Shown piece after piece: positions 8,009 through 18,662 of a DNA stretch of 48,172 bases (position 1 is the stretch's first letter; each line of letters starts with the position of its first letter). The notes under the pieces were generated by a model that ran no database searches, was not told the DNA's origin, and saw only the letters and a list, made by a program, of their open reading frames with translations. The stretch comes from an uncultured bacterium. Lineage in GTDB: Bacteria; Bacillota_A; Clostridia; Lachnospirales; Lachnospiraceae. Position numbers and translations under genes: made by a program. The stretch covers positions 1 to 48,172 of the forward strand of contig CAJMOO010000003.1 of NCBI GenBank assembly GCA_905215045.1, written 5' to 3'.

Positions 8009-10243
8009 ATGAATGAAACTATCAATCGTGAGGATTTGTATTTGTTTCAGACGGGAAAGGCAAGGCAGGCATACCTGACATTTGGATGCCATTATCAGAA
8101 GAAGACAAAGACTCACAGATTTACTGTTTGGGCTCCAAATGCAAAGTCAGTCAGTGTCGTAGGTGATTTCAATTTCTGGAATCCTCTTGCGCATCCGATG
8201 AAAGGTGACAAAGACGGGATCTATACGATCGAGATTGAAGGACTGAAGAAAGGTGATCTATATAAATATCATGTAGAAGGCTATGATGGAATCTGCAGAT
8301 ATAAGAGTGATCCTTTTGCATTTTATGCGGAATGCAGACCAGATACAGCTTCGAAAGTCTGGGATTTCGATGATTTTAAATGGTCTGATAAACGTTTTAT
8401 CAATCAGAGGAAGAAACGCCAGGCATTAGATCAGCCAATGTCTATCTATGAGCTGCATCTTGGAACATGGAGAATGCCGCAGGAAGAAGAGAGAGAATTT
8501 TATAATTATCGTGAGATTGCGGACATGCTGATTCCTTATCTTGGAGAGATGGGATATACACATGTTGAACTGATGCCGATCACAGAATATCCATATGATC
8601 TTTCTTGGGGATATCAGGTAACAGGATATTACGGTGTAACATCAAGATATGGAACACCAGAAGATTTCAATTATATGATCAATGAGTTACATAAAGCAGG
8701 GATCAGTGTCATCCTTGACTGGGTCCCAGCACATTTTCCAAGAGATGAGCATGGACTGGCAATGTTTGATGGAACACATATTTATGATCATGAGGATCCA
8801 AGGAAGGGAAGCCAGCCTGACTGGGGAACTTTATTATTTAACTATGGGAAACCAGAAGTACAGAGCTTCTTGATCTCAAGTGCGATGTTCTTTGCAGATG
8901 TTTATCATATCGATGGAATTCGTATTGATGCTGTATCTGCAATGCTATATCTTGACTTTGGGAAACAGGAAGGAGAATATGTGCCGAATGAAGATGGAAC
9001 CAATATCAACTATGAAGCAGTTGACTTCCTTCGCAATCTAAACGAAGCACTTCGTACAACACATGAGGGATTCTTGACGATCGCAGAAGAATCAACAGCA
9101 TATCCAAAGGTAACAAGTGATGTTGATGATCCGGAAGGACTAGGATTTGTTTACAAGTGGAATATGGGATATATGCATGATACTCTTTACTATATGGAAC
9201 TTGATCCATTGTATCGTAAGGATAATCATGGAGCAATCATTTTCTCTATGGATTATGCTTACAGTGAGAATTACATTCTTCCATATTCACATGATGAGGT
9301 TGTTCATGGCAAAGGTTCTATGATCAATAAGATGTATGGTGCATATGATGAGAAGTTTGCTTCACTGCGAACATTATATGGATTTACCATGGCACATCCA
9401 GGAAAGAAATTATTATTTATGGGTGGAGAATTCGCCCAATTTGTAGAATGGAGAGACAAAGAACAGCTTGATTGGTTCTTGATCGATCAGTATGAGATGC
9501 ATGATTCTTTCCACAAATATGTAGCTAAACTAAATGAGATTTACAAATCTGAACCGGCATTATATGAATTAGATCAGGATCCAGCAGGATTTGAATGGTG
9601 CTTGCAACGTGATGCAGACCACAGTGTTGTAGCATTTATACGAAAGAATAAGAAGGGCAGAGGAAGAAAACAACAACAGATTCTTTGTGTCTGCAATTTT
9701 ACACCGATGGAATGGGATAAATACAAGGTACCATTACCAAAGAAATCAAAACTTACGAAGATCTTAGACAGCAGTGAGCTTGATTTTGGTGGAGATGGAG
9801 ATGTTTCCGAATCTAAAGTTTCAACGAAGAGGGTGAAAGTACCATCTGAAGGAAAGAAAGCTGTTTACCAACAGGCAGCAGAAATTTCCTTAAAACCATT
9901 AAGTGTTGTTTACTATAAGATCGAGGAAGTGGAGACGAAACCACGGAAGAGTGTAGCAAAGAAAGCAGAGCCGGCAAAGAAAGCCACTGCAAAGAAAGCA
10001 GAGCCAGCAAAGAAGGCGGCACAGGAGAAGAAAACAGAAGCTGTGAAGAAAACAGTAGAGAAAAAGCCGGAAGTTACAAAGAAAGTAACAAAAGAAGAGG
10101 CGCCGGAGACTAAGAAAGACACTCCAAAAAAAGAAGATATAAAGGTAACAAAGCAAACAACAGAGAAAGAAGAGGAACAGCCAAAAAAAAGAACAAGCAA
10201 GACAAGAAGAACAAAAAAGAATAATGATCAAGGTGTAAAATAA
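8009..10243 (+). CDS. glgB: 1,4-alpha-glucan branching enzyme with lysine-rich C-terminal tail
   Basis: GlgB introduces alpha-1,6 branches into glycogen. The 744-aa protein has an N-terminal CBM48 domain ([20 protein letters not shown]), a GH13 barrel with nucleophile Asp307 in [10 protein letters not shown], acid/base Glu360 in IAEEST and the [14 protein letters not shown] motif, then a C-terminal beta domain. The enzyme proper ends near residue 640. About 100 extra residues (644-744) follow, roughly one-third lysine with alanine, glutamate, threonine and proline, and no hydrophobic core. A very strong Shine-Dalgarno (AAGGAGGAG) precedes the ATG. It heads glgB-C-D-A, with glgC 16 nt downstream. 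The tail is unusual for branching enzymes known to me; its function is unknown. Confidence 0.96.
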   Translation: MNETINREDLYLFQTGKARQAYLTFGCHYQKKTKTHRFTVWAPNAKSVSVVGDFNFWNPLAHPMKGDKDGIYTIEIEGLKKGDLYKYHVEGYDGICRYKSDPFAFYAECRPDTASKVWDFDDFKWSDKRFINQRKKRQALDQPMSIYELHLGTWRMPQEEEREFYNYREIADMLIPYLGEMGYTHVELMPITEYPYDLSWGYQVTGYYGVTSRYGTPEDFNYMINELHKAGISVILDWVPAHFPRDEHGLAMFDGTHIYDHEDPRKGSQPDWGTLLFNYGKPEVQSFLISSAMFFADVYHIDGIRIDAVSAMLYLDFGKQEGEYVPNEDGTNINYEAVDFLRNLNEALRTTHEGFLTIAEESTAYPKVTSDVDDPEGLGFVYKWNMGYMHDTLYYMELDPLYRKDNHGAIIFSMDYAYSENYILPYSHDEVVHGKGSMINKMYGAYDEKFASLRTLYGFTMAHPGKKLLFMGGEFAQFVEWRDKEQLDWFLIDQYEMHDSFHKYVAKLNEIYKSEPALYELDQDPAGFEWCLQRDADHSVVAFIRKNKKGRGRKQQQILCVCNFTPMEWDKYKVPLPKKSKLTKILDSSELDFGGDGDVSESKVSTKRVKVPSEGKKAVYQQAAEISLKPLSVVYYKIEEVETKPRKSVAKKAEPAKKATAKKAEPAKKAAQEKKTEAVKKTVEKKPEVTKKVTKEEAPETKKDTPKKEDIKVTKQTTEKEEEQPKKRTSKTRRTKKNNDQGVK
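9954..10017 (+). repeat. 33-bp tandem repeat inside the glgB tail
   Basis: Two near-identical units of about 33 bp encode [11 protein letters not shown] and [11 protein letters not shown]. The repeat sits at the start of the lysine-rich tail and keeps the frame, so the tail may have grown by slippage or duplication of an 11-codon unit. The end coordinates are approximate. Confidence 0.7.
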
Positions 10244-10259
10244 AGGAGGACAAAGAGCT

Positions 10260-11444
10260 ATGATTAACAAAAAAGAAATCGTTGCGATGCTGCTTGCAGG
10301 GGGACAAGGAAGCAGATTGTTCGCATTAACTCAGAAGAAAGCAAAACCAGCCGTATCCTATGGTGGAAAATATAAGATCATTGACTTCCCACTGTCAAAC
10401 TGTACAAACTCAGGAATTGACACAGTCGGAGTTTTAACACAGTATGAACCACTGGAGTTAAATGCATATATTGGTACTGGAGGATTCTGGGATCTTGACA
10501 GCTTAAACGGAGGTGCTTATGTTTTACCTCCATATATGAAGGGAGAAACAGGTAACTGGTACCGTGGAACGGCAGATGCGATTTATCAGAACATCAATTT
10601 CATTGATAATTTTGATCCAGATCATATCATTGTATTATCTGGTGACCAGATCTGTACCATGGATTATGACAAGATGCTTCAGTATCATAAAGAGAAAGGT
10701 GCAGATTGTACGATCTCAGTTCTGAATGTAACTTATGAAGAAGCAAAACGTTTTGGAATCATGAATACAGATGAAGATGAACGTATTTATGAATTCGAAG
10801 AAAAACCAGCAGAACCAAAGAGTACAAAAGCTTCTATGGGTATTTATATCTTTAAATGGAAACTGATCCGTCAGTATCTGGTCGATGATGGAAATGATCC
10901 AGAATCAGAACATGACTTTGGTAAGAATATCATTCCAAGAATGTTGGAAGATGGAAAAAAGATGTATGCTTACTCATTTGATGGATACTGGAGAGATGTA
11001 GGAACGATCGACAGCTTATGGGAAGCTAATATGGAACTTCTAGATAAAAATCCTCAGATTGACTTAAATGATGATAAGATGAGAATCTACACAAGAAACT
11101 TCTCATTACCACCTCATTTTGTAGCACCAGGTGCATCTGTTAAGAATTCTATTCTTGCCGATGGATGTATCATTGAAGGAGAAGTAGAAAACTGTGTCAT
11201 CCATTCTGGTGTTAAGATTGGAAAAGGCAGTGTTGTTAAAAACAGTGTGATCATGAAAGATACTGTGGTAAGAACAGGCTGCCAGATTGACAAAGCACTG
11301 ATCGATGAAGAAGTTGTTATCGAACAGGGTTGCAAGGTTGGAGAAGGAAATAATGTAACTGTAATCGGATATCATTGTGTAGCATTAGAAAATGCAACTG
11401 TTGAAGACGGAGCAATGATCTACCCAGATACCATCTTACACTAG
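10260..11444 (+). CDS. glgC: Glucose-1-phosphate adenylyltransferase, catalytic subunit
   Basis: GlgC makes ADP-glucose from ATP and glucose-1-phosphate, the committed step of bacterial glycogen synthesis. The 394-aa protein starts with the nucleotide-binding loop [10 protein letters not shown] (residues 11-20), followed by [20 protein letters not shown], typical of GlgC. A left-handed beta-helix of hexapeptide repeats forms the C-terminal third. AAAGGAGG lies just before the ATG. It is 16 nt after glgB and 13 nt before glgD. In Firmicutes of this type GlgC is catalytic and forms hetero-oligomers with GlgD, so the pair should be read as one enzyme. Confidence 0.97.
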   Translation: MINKKEIVAMLLAGGQGSRLFALTQKKAKPAVSYGGKYKIIDFPLSNCTNSGIDTVGVLTQYEPLELNAYIGTGGFWDLDSLNGGAYVLPPYMKGETGNWYRGTADAIYQNINFIDNFDPDHIIVLSGDQICTMDYDKMLQYHKEKGADCTISVLNVTYEEAKRFGIMNTDEDERIYEFEEKPAEPKSTKASMGIYIFKWKLIRQYLVDDGNDPESEHDFGKNIIPRMLEDGKKMYAYSFDGYWRDVGTIDSLWEANMELLDKNPQIDLNDDKMRIYTRNFSLPPHFVAPGASVKNSILADGCIIEGEVENCVIHSGVKIGKGSVVKNSVIMKDTVVRTGCQIDKALIDEEVVIEQGCKVGEGNNVTVIGYHCVALENATVEDGAMIYPDTILH

Positions 11445-11457
11445 GAGGATTGAAGAT

Positions 11458-12591
11458 ATGGATAAACAGATGTTAGGTATTATCAATGCAGGAGAAGAAA
11501 ATAGAAAATTAAAAGACCTTGTACGCTCCAGAAGTTTATCAGCACTTCCGGTTGGTGGACGTTATCGTACAGTTGACTTTATGTTAAGTAACATGGTAAA
11601 TGCAGGGATTAAGAATGTAGGATTATTAACAAGAAGAAATTACGATTCACTGTTGAGCCATGTGAATTCAGGAAAATACTGGGGATTAAACAAAAAACGT
11701 GGAGGATTATATATCTTCCCACCATATATTAATGATGCATCTCCATCCGGAGAATACGCAAGTGTTATGGATGGACTTCGTGGAACACTTGGATTTTTAA
11801 AGAAAGCAAAAGAAAAATATGTATTATTAGGACGTTCTTATGTGATCTGTAATGCAGATTTTCAGGATATGTTAGATAAACATATCAAATCTGGAGCAGA
11901 TATCACACTGATGTATTTTGATAATAGTGATGATTCAACGAACTGCGATTATGATGGAGTTTATTTAAAAACAGATGAAGACGATAAAGTTCTTGATATG
12001 TGCTATTCTGAAGGAAAACATCGTTCAAATAAGAAGAGCATGGATGCTTATATCATGAAGACAACATTATTGATCGATTTTATTGAGACAGCGATCGCAC
12101 ATAATAAGAAACACTTTTTCTTTGATGTTATCGTTCCAAACTTCGATCGTCTTGTAATTCAGGGATATGAATATAAAGGATATGTAGGATGTATTACATC
12201 TTTAGAAGCATATTACAATGTAAATATGGATATGTTAAAACCAGATGTTTACAAAGAATTATTCTTGGGTAATAGAAGAATTTACACAAAATCTGCCGAT
12301 GGAGCACCAGCAAAATACGGACCAAATGCGAAAGTCAGCAACAGCCTGATCAGTAGTGGATGTGAGATTGATGGTGAAGTTGAAAACTCTGTCATCTTCC
12401 GTGGATCACAGATTGCAGAGGGAGCTGTGATCAAGAATTCTGTTGTTATGGCAGAAGGATTTATCGCACCACAGGCAGAGATCAACCATACAATTTTAGA
12501 CCGACACGTAAAAGTTTATTCAAATGCACACTTATCAGGATCATCAAACCATCCAGTATTTATTCCGAAAGGAGCAAGTGTTAATGAGTAA
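11458..12591 (+). CDS. glgD: GlgD subunit of ADP-glucose pyrophosphorylase
   Basis: GlgD is a GlgC paralog that associates with GlgC and modulates or boosts its activity. The 377-aa protein keeps the nucleotidyltransferase and beta-helix folds, but the N-terminal glycine-rich loop GGxGxRL of GlgC is replaced by INAGEENRKLKDL. It is therefore probably not catalytic alone, as known for the GlgD group. PVGGRYRTVDFMLSNMVNAG remains recognisable. AGGAGG lies upstream of the ATG. Its last 8 bases overlap the start of glgA, suggesting translational coupling. Confidence 0.95.
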   Translation: MDKQMLGIINAGEENRKLKDLVRSRSLSALPVGGRYRTVDFMLSNMVNAGIKNVGLLTRRNYDSLLSHVNSGKYWGLNKKRGGLYIFPPYINDASPSGEYASVMDGLRGTLGFLKKAKEKYVLLGRSYVICNADFQDMLDKHIKSGADITLMYFDNSDDSTNCDYDGVYLKTDEDDKVLDMCYSEGKHRSNKKSMDAYIMKTTLLIDFIETAIAHNKKHFFFDVIVPNFDRLVIQGYEYKGYVGCITSLEAYYNVNMDMLKPDVYKELFLGNRRIYTKSADGAPAKYGPNAKVSNSLISSGCEIDGEVENSVIFRGSQIAEGAVIKNSVVMAEGFIAPQAEINHTILDRHVKVYSNAHLSGSSNHPVFIPKGASVNE

Positions 12592-14029
12592 TAACAATTC
12601 ACTGAAAGTGCTGCTTGCAGGGGCAGAGTGTGCACCATTTGTGAAGCTTGGAGGGTTAGCGGATGTTATGGGAACCCTTCCAAAGGAATTGAATCAGATC
12701 GGTGCGGATGCCCGTGTGATCATGCCGTTTCATAGTCAGATGAAAGGGAAATATGGCGCACAGACAAGACATCTGGCAGATTTCAACATCAATTTTAGTG
12801 GTGGGGAAACATATGTAGGTGTAGAAGAACTGGTTTATAATGAAGTTACATATTATCTGATCGATAATGAAGGATTTTTTGGTGATGCGGTATATCGTGG
12901 TGGACTTGCAGAAGGAGAGCAGTATGCTTTCTTCTGTCGTGCCGTGATCGAAGCAGCAAGCCGTATTGGATTTATTCCAGACGTCATCCATTGCAATGAC
13001 TGGCAGACAGGTCTGATTCCTATCTTACTCCGCACACAGTACGGACATTGGGATATTGGACATGCAAAGACGATCTTTACGATCCATAATATGATGTATC
13101 AAGGAGAATTTGGTTTCGATCAGTTTGAACATTGGTTAGGAATCGATCCAAAGTATGACACACCAGAATTTATGCATAACTATGAATGTGCAAGTTTCAT
13201 GAAAGCAGCACTTGTGTTTGCAGATCGTTTAAGCACAGTAAGTCCAACTTATGCACAGGAGATTCGTGATCCAGCATTTGCATACCGTCAGGAAGGTATC
13301 TTAAATGCGAGAGCAGGAGATACATGGGGAATCTTAAATGGAATGAATCAAGAAGAATTTAATCCAGAGACAGATCCACTAATCCCATATCATTTTAACA
13401 AAGATGATCTTTCTGGAAAGAAGAAAGATAAACAGGAACTGATCAAGGCTCTTGGATTATCGATCACACCAGGAGTTCCGATCATCGGTATGGTTACAAG
13501 ATTAACAGAGCAGAAAGGTCTGGATCTTGTGAAATACATGTTGGATGAGATCATGTGTACAGAGAATGTCGCATTTGTCATTCTCGGAACGGGTGATTAT
13601 GAATATGAGGAATTTTTCCGTTACATGGAAGAAAAATACAAAGGAAGAGTATGCTCATATATCGCATATGATAATGCAGTTGCACACCAGATTTATGCAG
13701 GAAGTGATCTCTTCTTAATGCCATCCAAATTTGAACCATGTGGAATCTCTCAGATGATCGCACTTCGTTATGGAACACTTCCAATCGTACGTGAGACAGG
13801 TGGACTTCGTGATACAGTACAAAGTTACAATGAATACGAGGACACAGGAAATGGATTCTCATTTGCAAACTACAATGCACATGAGATGCTGGGAGCAATC
13901 CGTTATGCATTACAGACATTGCAGAGTCCAAAGAGAAAACATGGATTGATCCAAAGAGCGATGGAATCCGATAACAGTTTTGCAAAATCTGCAAAGATTT
14001 ATCTTGATATGTATAATAGTGTATTATAA
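12584..14029 (+). CDS. glgA: Glycogen synthase (ADP-glucose type)
   Basis: GlgA transfers glucose from ADP-glucose to the non-reducing end of alpha-1,4-glucan. The 481-aa GT5 protein has the N-terminal KLGGLADV motif (Lys21), which binds the ADP-glucose phosphates, and the C-terminal MPSKFEPCGISQM motif. Length is normal. The ATG at 12584 lies inside the end of glgD in another frame, with AAAGGAG at 12568-12574 as ribosome binding site. An in-frame ATG further upstream, within glgD, would add 20 residues before the conserved core and is unlikely. A large hairpin follows the stop codon. Confidence 0.97.
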   Translation: MSNNNSLKVLLAGAECAPFVKLGGLADVMGTLPKELNQIGADARVIMPFHSQMKGKYGAQTRHLADFNINFSGGETYVGVEELVYNEVTYYLIDNEGFFGDAVYRGGLAEGEQYAFFCRAVIEAASRIGFIPDVIHCNDWQTGLIPILLRTQYGHWDIGHAKTIFTIHNMMYQGEFGFDQFEHWLGIDPKYDTPEFMHNYECASFMKAALVFADRLSTVSPTYAQEIRDPAFAYRQEGILNARAGDTWGILNGMNQEEFNPETDPLIPYHFNKDDLSGKKKDKQELIKALGLSITPGVPIIGMVTRLTEQKGLDLVKYMLDEIMCTENVAFVILGTGDYEYEEFFRYMEEKYKGRVCSYIAYDNAVAHQIYAGSDLFLMPSKFEPCGISQMIALRYGTLPIVRETGGLRDTVQSYNEYEDTGNGFSFANYNAHEMLGAIRYALQTLQSPKRKHGLIQRAMESDNSFAKSAKIYLDMYNSVL

Positions 14030-14037
14030 ATTCAAAA

Positions 14038-14074
14038 GAAGAATGGGCATCTTATTTTAAGATGCCCATTCTTC
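14038..14074 (+). terminator. Perfect 17-bp inverted repeat between glgA and glgP, without T-tract
   Basis: The left arm 14038-14054 and right arm 14058-14074 are perfectly complementary over 17 bp around a TTT loop. The + strand sequence that follows (ATAAAGACAAAAAA) has no T-tract, so this is not a standard intrinsic terminator in the direction of the operon. It may be an mRNA 3'-end stabiliser or processing site that lowers glgP relative to glgA. No clear promoter was found between it and glgP. Confidence 0.65.
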
Positions 14075-14141
14075 ATAAAGACAAAAAATGAGATAAATTT
14101 ACAGGTCAAAGATAAAGACTAGAAAGGAGGCTTAGATCACA

Positions 14142-16583
14142 ATGGACTATATGGACAGCAATAAGATCGGACAACGGATTGAGAATAAATTAATTCATGC
14201 ACTTGGAAGAACGATCAGTGAGGCAACAAATGATGAGATCTATAAGGCAGCAGCGGAGTGTATCAGGGATGATATCATGATATCCTGGGCAGACAGCAGA
14301 AAAAGGATACAAGAGCAAGGAGTTAAGAAACTTTACTATATGTCAGCCGAATTTTTGATGGGAAGGGCATTTTCTAATAATCTGATCAATCAAGGATTAT
14401 ATGAGGCATATCGGGAAGCATTCTGGGAGATGGGACTTGATTTTGATAAGATCACGGATGAAGAAAATGATGCAGGACTTGGAAATGGAGGACTAGGACG
14501 ACTGGCAGCATGTTTTTTGGATTCACTTTCTACGATGGAACTTCCAGTACTCGGATGCGGGATCCGATATGAATATGGAATGTTTCGTCAGAAAATTGTA
14601 GATGGAACGCAGATTGAGATGGAAGATGACTGGTTAAGAGATGGAAATGTTTGGGAGATCGAGCGCCCGGAATTAAGTGTGGAAGTACATTTTAATGGAA
14701 CGATTCAGGAAAACTGGACAGAGAATGGATTAAAGATTGAACATAAAGATTATAATACCGTCATTGCAGTCCCATATGATGTACCGATCATTGGATACAA
14801 GACTAAGACGCCAGCAACTCTTCGTCTGTGGAGTGCCAGAAGCAAGCGGCGGTTCGATTTTCATTCGTTTAATGAAGGAATCTATGATAAAGCGATGGCA
14901 GACCAGACATTTGCAGAAGCAATCTCGAAAGTCTTATATCCGTCAGATGATCATATGCAGGGTAAAATGCTGCGTTTAAAACAGTTTTATTTTCTGGCAT
15001 CTGCAACGATGCAGTCGATGATCAAGAGACATAAAGCAGTATTTGATGATCTGAACTCCTTGCCAGAACATGTTGTCATTCAGATCAATGAGACACATCC
15101 GGCATTGGCGATGCCAGAACTTATGAGGATCTTGATGGATGAAGAAGATTTTGGATGGGATGAGGCATATGGTATGGTCAAGAAGATATTTCATTATACG
15201 AATCATACGATCATGACAGAAGCAATGGAATGTTGGGATGAGAATATGTTTCGTTTACTGCTTCCAAGAATCTATCAGATCATTTGTGCGATCAATGAGA
15301 AATACTGTCAGAAACTTTCCGTATATTACAGCAAGGAAGAAGAAAAGATCGCACAGATGGCAGTGATCGGAAACAATGAGATCCGAATGGCAAACCTATG
15401 CGTAGCTCTTTGCCGCAGGATCAATGGTGTTTCAAATCTTCACGCTGATATTTTAAAAACGAGGATTTTTAAAGGATCTTATCAGATCTTTCCACAAAAA
15501 TATCTTGCGATCACAAATGGGATCACACACAGACGCTGGTTAGCACTGGCCAATCAGGGGCTATATCATCTGGTAAGAGAGTATGTGAAAGGGGATATTT
15601 TAAAAGATTACCACCTGTTTGAACAGATCCTTCCATATAAAGATGACAAAGAATTCTGTAAAAAATATGAGAAGGTCAAACGAAATAATAAGATCCGTTT
15701 TGCAAAGTATATCAAAGAAAAGCAAGGGATCGAAGTGAACCCAGAATCTATTTTTGATGTTCATTGCAAACGTTTGCATGAGTATAAACGACAGCTGTTA
15801 AAATGTCTGCATATCATTTATATATATCAGAAGATCAAAAAAGATCCAACATGTATTACAACACCGATCACATTTATTTTTGCGGCGAAAGCAGCACCGG
15901 GATATGCCAGGGCAAAAGAGATCATAAGGCTGATCCATTCCATTCAGGAAATGGTGAATAAAGATCCAGATATGGACGGAAAGATTCAGGTGGTTTTCGT
16001 AGAAAATTATTGTGTATCGGTTGCGGAGATACTGATTCCGGCAGCAGATATCAGTGAGCAGATTTCTACCGCAGGAATGGAAGCATCTGGAACAGGAAAT
16101 ATGAAATTTATGATGAATGGTGCATTGACGATCGGCACTATGGATGGAGCCAATATAGAGATCGCAGAGCGTGTAGGTCAGGAGAATATCTTTATCTTCG
16201 GGGACAGCGCTGAGGGTAATTACAATAAAAAAATGTACCATACATACAATCCAGGGATTATTTTCGAGAATCATCCAGGAATCCGTGATGTATGTAATTG
16301 TCTGATCGAAGGAAATCTGTTACGATACGGAAACAGAAAATATTCAGAGATTTACCAGAATCTTTTATTTGGGGAATATGGAGAGGCAGATCCATACTAC
16401 ATACTTGCAGATTTTCCGTCTTATATCGAAACATATGAAAAAGTATATCGTTTGTATGTCGATCATAAGGATGAATGGATCAAAAAAGCAGTTGTTAATA
16501 CAGCAAAATCCGGATATTTTTCATCAGACCGAACGATTGAACAATATAATGAAAAAATCTGGAATCTGAAACCAGTAAAATAA
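14142..16583 (+). CDS. glgP: Glycogen/maltodextrin phosphorylase
   Basis: GlgP releases glucose-1-phosphate from alpha-1,4-glucan chains using phosphate and PLP. The 813-aa protein matches the family's usual length. It has NDAGLGNGGLGRLAACFLDS near residue 110 and the PLP-binding Lys655 in GTGNMKFMMNG. AAAGGAGG at 14123-14130 supports the first ATG; a second in-frame ATG nine bases later is too far from it. It follows glgA after a strong hairpin and precedes a GH13 glucanase by 27 nt, a breakdown module next to the synthesis genes. Confidence 0.97.
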   Translation: MDYMDSNKIGQRIENKLIHALGRTISEATNDEIYKAAAECIRDDIMISWADSRKRIQEQGVKKLYYMSAEFLMGRAFSNNLINQGLYEAYREAFWEMGLDFDKITDEENDAGLGNGGLGRLAACFLDSLSTMELPVLGCGIRYEYGMFRQKIVDGTQIEMEDDWLRDGNVWEIERPELSVEVHFNGTIQENWTENGLKIEHKDYNTVIAVPYDVPIIGYKTKTPATLRLWSARSKRRFDFHSFNEGIYDKAMADQTFAEAISKVLYPSDDHMQGKMLRLKQFYFLASATMQSMIKRHKAVFDDLNSLPEHVVIQINETHPALAMPELMRILMDEEDFGWDEAYGMVKKIFHYTNHTIMTEAMECWDENMFRLLLPRIYQIICAINEKYCQKLSVYYSKEEEKIAQMAVIGNNEIRMANLCVALCRRINGVSNLHADILKTRIFKGSYQIFPQKYLAITNGITHRRWLALANQGLYHLVREYVKGDILKDYHLFEQILPYKDDKEFCKKYEKVKRNNKIRFAKYIKEKQGIEVNPESIFDVHCKRLHEYKRQLLKCLHIIYIYQKIKKDPTCITTPITFIFAAKAAPGYARAKEIIRLIHSIQEMVNKDPDMDGKIQVVFVENYCVSVAEILIPAADISEQISTAGMEASGTGNMKFMMNGALTIGTMDGANIEIAERVGQENIFIFGDSAEGNYNKKMYHTYNPGIIFENHPGIRDVCNCLIEGNLLRYGNRKYSEIYQNLLFGEYGEADPYYILADFPSYIETYEKVYRLYVDHKDEWIKKAVVNTAKSGYFSSDRTIEQYNEKIWNLKPVK

Positions 16584-16610
16584 GAGTTACAAAAAAGATG
16601 AGATTAAATT

Positions 16611-18533
16611 ATGATTCATAACGCGTCAGTAGAAAAATACAGAACTCCCGTAGGTGCAGTCACATGTGGAAGCGAGATGATGATCCGCCTGTATGATGTA
16701 GGGCAGGAAGTCAATAAGGCAGAGATCATCATGTATTCTGAAAGTTTTCACCGGGAGTATGAGATGAAACGAAAAAAAGACTGCATGGAAGAACACATAA
16801 AGATGACCAGTGAAGCAGGTGTTGTCTGGTATTATTTCAGAATCTGGGAACATGGGAAATGTTATTTTTATGGAGCCAGACATGGGAAGACACAAGGAGA
16901 AGGAATGATCGTTGATGACAACCCGGATAGTTTTCAGATCACTGTGTATGAAGAAGATTTTGACACCCCAAGGTGGATGTCAAAAGGAATCATGTATCAG
17001 ATTTTCCCAGATCGTTTCTGCCAGGGAAACAAAGAAAATATGAAACGCGGGAAAGTATATCATGAAAGTATGGGAAGAACGGTCTATCTGCATGATGACT
17101 GGGAAGAACAACCAGTATTTGGACCACTTCCAGGAAAAGAATTTTATGATCCATGTGATTATTTTGGTGGAGATATTGAGGGAATCATATCCAAACTTGA
17201 TGATCTGAAACGATTGGGGATCAGTTGTATTTATCTGAATCCGATTGGAGAAGCAGCATCAAACCACCGCTATAATACATCAGATTATAAGAAAGTCGAT
17301 CCATTCCTTGGAAATAACGAAGATTTTAAGCGGCTATGCCAGCTTGCAAAAGAACGCAGGATTCATGTGATCTTGGATGGGGTATATTCCCACACTGGGG
17401 ATGATAGTGTCTATTTTAACAAAAAGGGAAATTACGAAGAACCAGGGGCATATCAAGGGGAAGAGTCAAAGTACTATGATTGGTATGACTTTAACGAAGA
17501 TGGAACTTATAAGAGCTGGTGGGGGTTTGAAACACTGCCGGAAGTCAATGAATTAAATGAAAAGTTTGTTGATTACATTATCACAGGAGAAGATTCGGTG
17601 ATCAAGCATTGGTTAAAACTTGGAGCATCAGGATTCCGTCTGGATGTTGCAGACGAACTTCCGGATGAATTTATCTTTAGATTGCGAAGCGAATTAAAGA
17701 AGAAATTCAAGAATTATGCACTGATCGGTGAGGTATGGGAAGATGTCACAACCAAAGAAAGTTACGGAACGAAACGTAAATATGCTTTGGGAAAAGGCTT
17801 AGACAGCGCAATGAACTATCCGCTGAAAGTCAACGTTACAGATTATTTACTCGGTAATCAAAGTGCCAAAGATATGAAGACATTCTTGATATCCCAGCAG
17901 TGTAATTATCCAAAACCATTGTATTATGCACTGATGAACCTGTTATCTTCTCATGATATTCCAAGAATTCGGACAACACTTGCAACCGGAATGAATGAGA
18001 ATCTGCCATCGAGAGAGCAGCAGGCAGAATATGTTATAACATCAAAGATGGATCAGAAAGGAAAAGCACTCACAAGACTTGCAATGGCAGTTCAGTTCTT
18101 TGTCCCAGGAATGCCATGCATTTATTATGGAGATGAATATGGAATGCATGGATTGATGGACCCATTTAACCGAGGAGCATTTTTTGAAAATGACAAAGAA
18201 ACCTATCAGGAAGTTTTGAGACTGACTAGCCTTAGAAACCGGGAAAAAGTCTTACAGACAGGATATGCATTATACATGGCACCGACTGAAAATGTCCTTG
18301 CGATCTTAAGATTTATCAGTGAGAAAAAAGATGTCTTTGGAGAAGTAAGTGAAAACAAAGCAATATTACTTCTCGTCAATCCGACGACGAAAAAAGAAGA
18401 GATCAATCTAGATCTCAACAAGGTCAAAGAAGGTGTAAATGAGAATGCATTACAGGCGCTGTTAAAGAACTTGAGCAACGCTGTGATCAAGACAAATGTA
18501 GCACCTATAGATTATAAAGTGATAGAGTTATAA
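16611..18533 (+). CDS. Cytoplasmic GH13 alpha-glucan hydrolase (neopullulanase/cyclomaltodextrinase-like)
   Basis: The 640-aa protein has an N-terminal beta domain of about 120 residues resembling CBM34 modules. A GH13 barrel then starts at GIMYQIFPDRFCQGN. The catalytic residues read as Asp345 (GFRLDVADE), Glu374 (GEVWED) and Asp449 (SSHDIPR). No signal peptide is present, so it should act inside the cell on glycogen or imported maltodextrins. Domain order fits neopullulanases, cyclomaltodextrinases and related alpha-glucosidases; exact specificity cannot be read. The Shine-Dalgarno is weak (GATGAG). It ends the glycogen cluster and is followed by a strong bidirectional terminator. Confidence 0.88.
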   Translation: MIHNASVEKYRTPVGAVTCGSEMMIRLYDVGQEVNKAEIIMYSESFHREYEMKRKKDCMEEHIKMTSEAGVVWYYFRIWEHGKCYFYGARHGKTQGEGMIVDDNPDSFQITVYEEDFDTPRWMSKGIMYQIFPDRFCQGNKENMKRGKVYHESMGRTVYLHDDWEEQPVFGPLPGKEFYDPCDYFGGDIEGIISKLDDLKRLGISCIYLNPIGEAASNHRYNTSDYKKVDPFLGNNEDFKRLCQLAKERRIHVILDGVYSHTGDDSVYFNKKGNYEEPGAYQGEESKYYDWYDFNEDGTYKSWWGFETLPEVNELNEKFVDYIITGEDSVIKHWLKLGASGFRLDVADELPDEFIFRLRSELKKKFKNYALIGEVWEDVTTKESYGTKRKYALGKGLDSAMNYPLKVNVTDYLLGNQSAKDMKTFLISQQCNYPKPLYYALMNLLSSHDIPRIRTTLATGMNENLPSREQQAEYVITSKMDQKGKALTRLAMAVQFFVPGMPCIYYGDEYGMHGLMDPFNRGAFFENDKETYQEVLRLTSLRNREKVLQTGYALYMAPTENVLAILRFISEKKDVFGEVSENKAILLLVNPTTKKEEINLDLNKVKEGVNENALQALLKNLSNAVIKTNVAPIDYKVIEL

Positions 18534-18543
18534 AAGCAAAAAA

Positions 18544-18607
18544 GAAAAAGGATCTGCAGATCAAAGATACATAAAGTATCAAAAGGGCTTGCAGATCCTT
18601 TTTTTAT
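18544..18607. terminator. Bidirectional intrinsic terminator
   Basis: AAGGATCTGCA and TGCAGATCCTT form an 11-bp stem at about 18547-18556 and 18589-18599, flanked by an A-run on the left and a T-run on the right. Either strand therefore reads as a terminator. A smaller inner hairpin (GATAC with GTATC) lies in the loop. It sits between the convergent GH13 gene and the phosphate transporter and should end both transcripts. Confidence 0.85.
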
Positions 18608-18662
18608 TTCATAGGAAATTTCAAAGTAGGATTCTTTCTTGTATTCTAGGTTCAACTCAAAT

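Noticed and set aside
9899..10307. Several minus-strand open frames opposite the glgB tail giving Cys-, Phe- or Ser-rich proteins.
   Set aside because: They are the antisense reading of lysine-rich AAG/AAA codons. They have no start signals and no family resemblance.
14080..14130. A promoter between the glgA hairpin and glgP using TTTACA at 14097.
   Set aside because: No acceptable -10 hexamer occurs 16 to 18 bp downstream.
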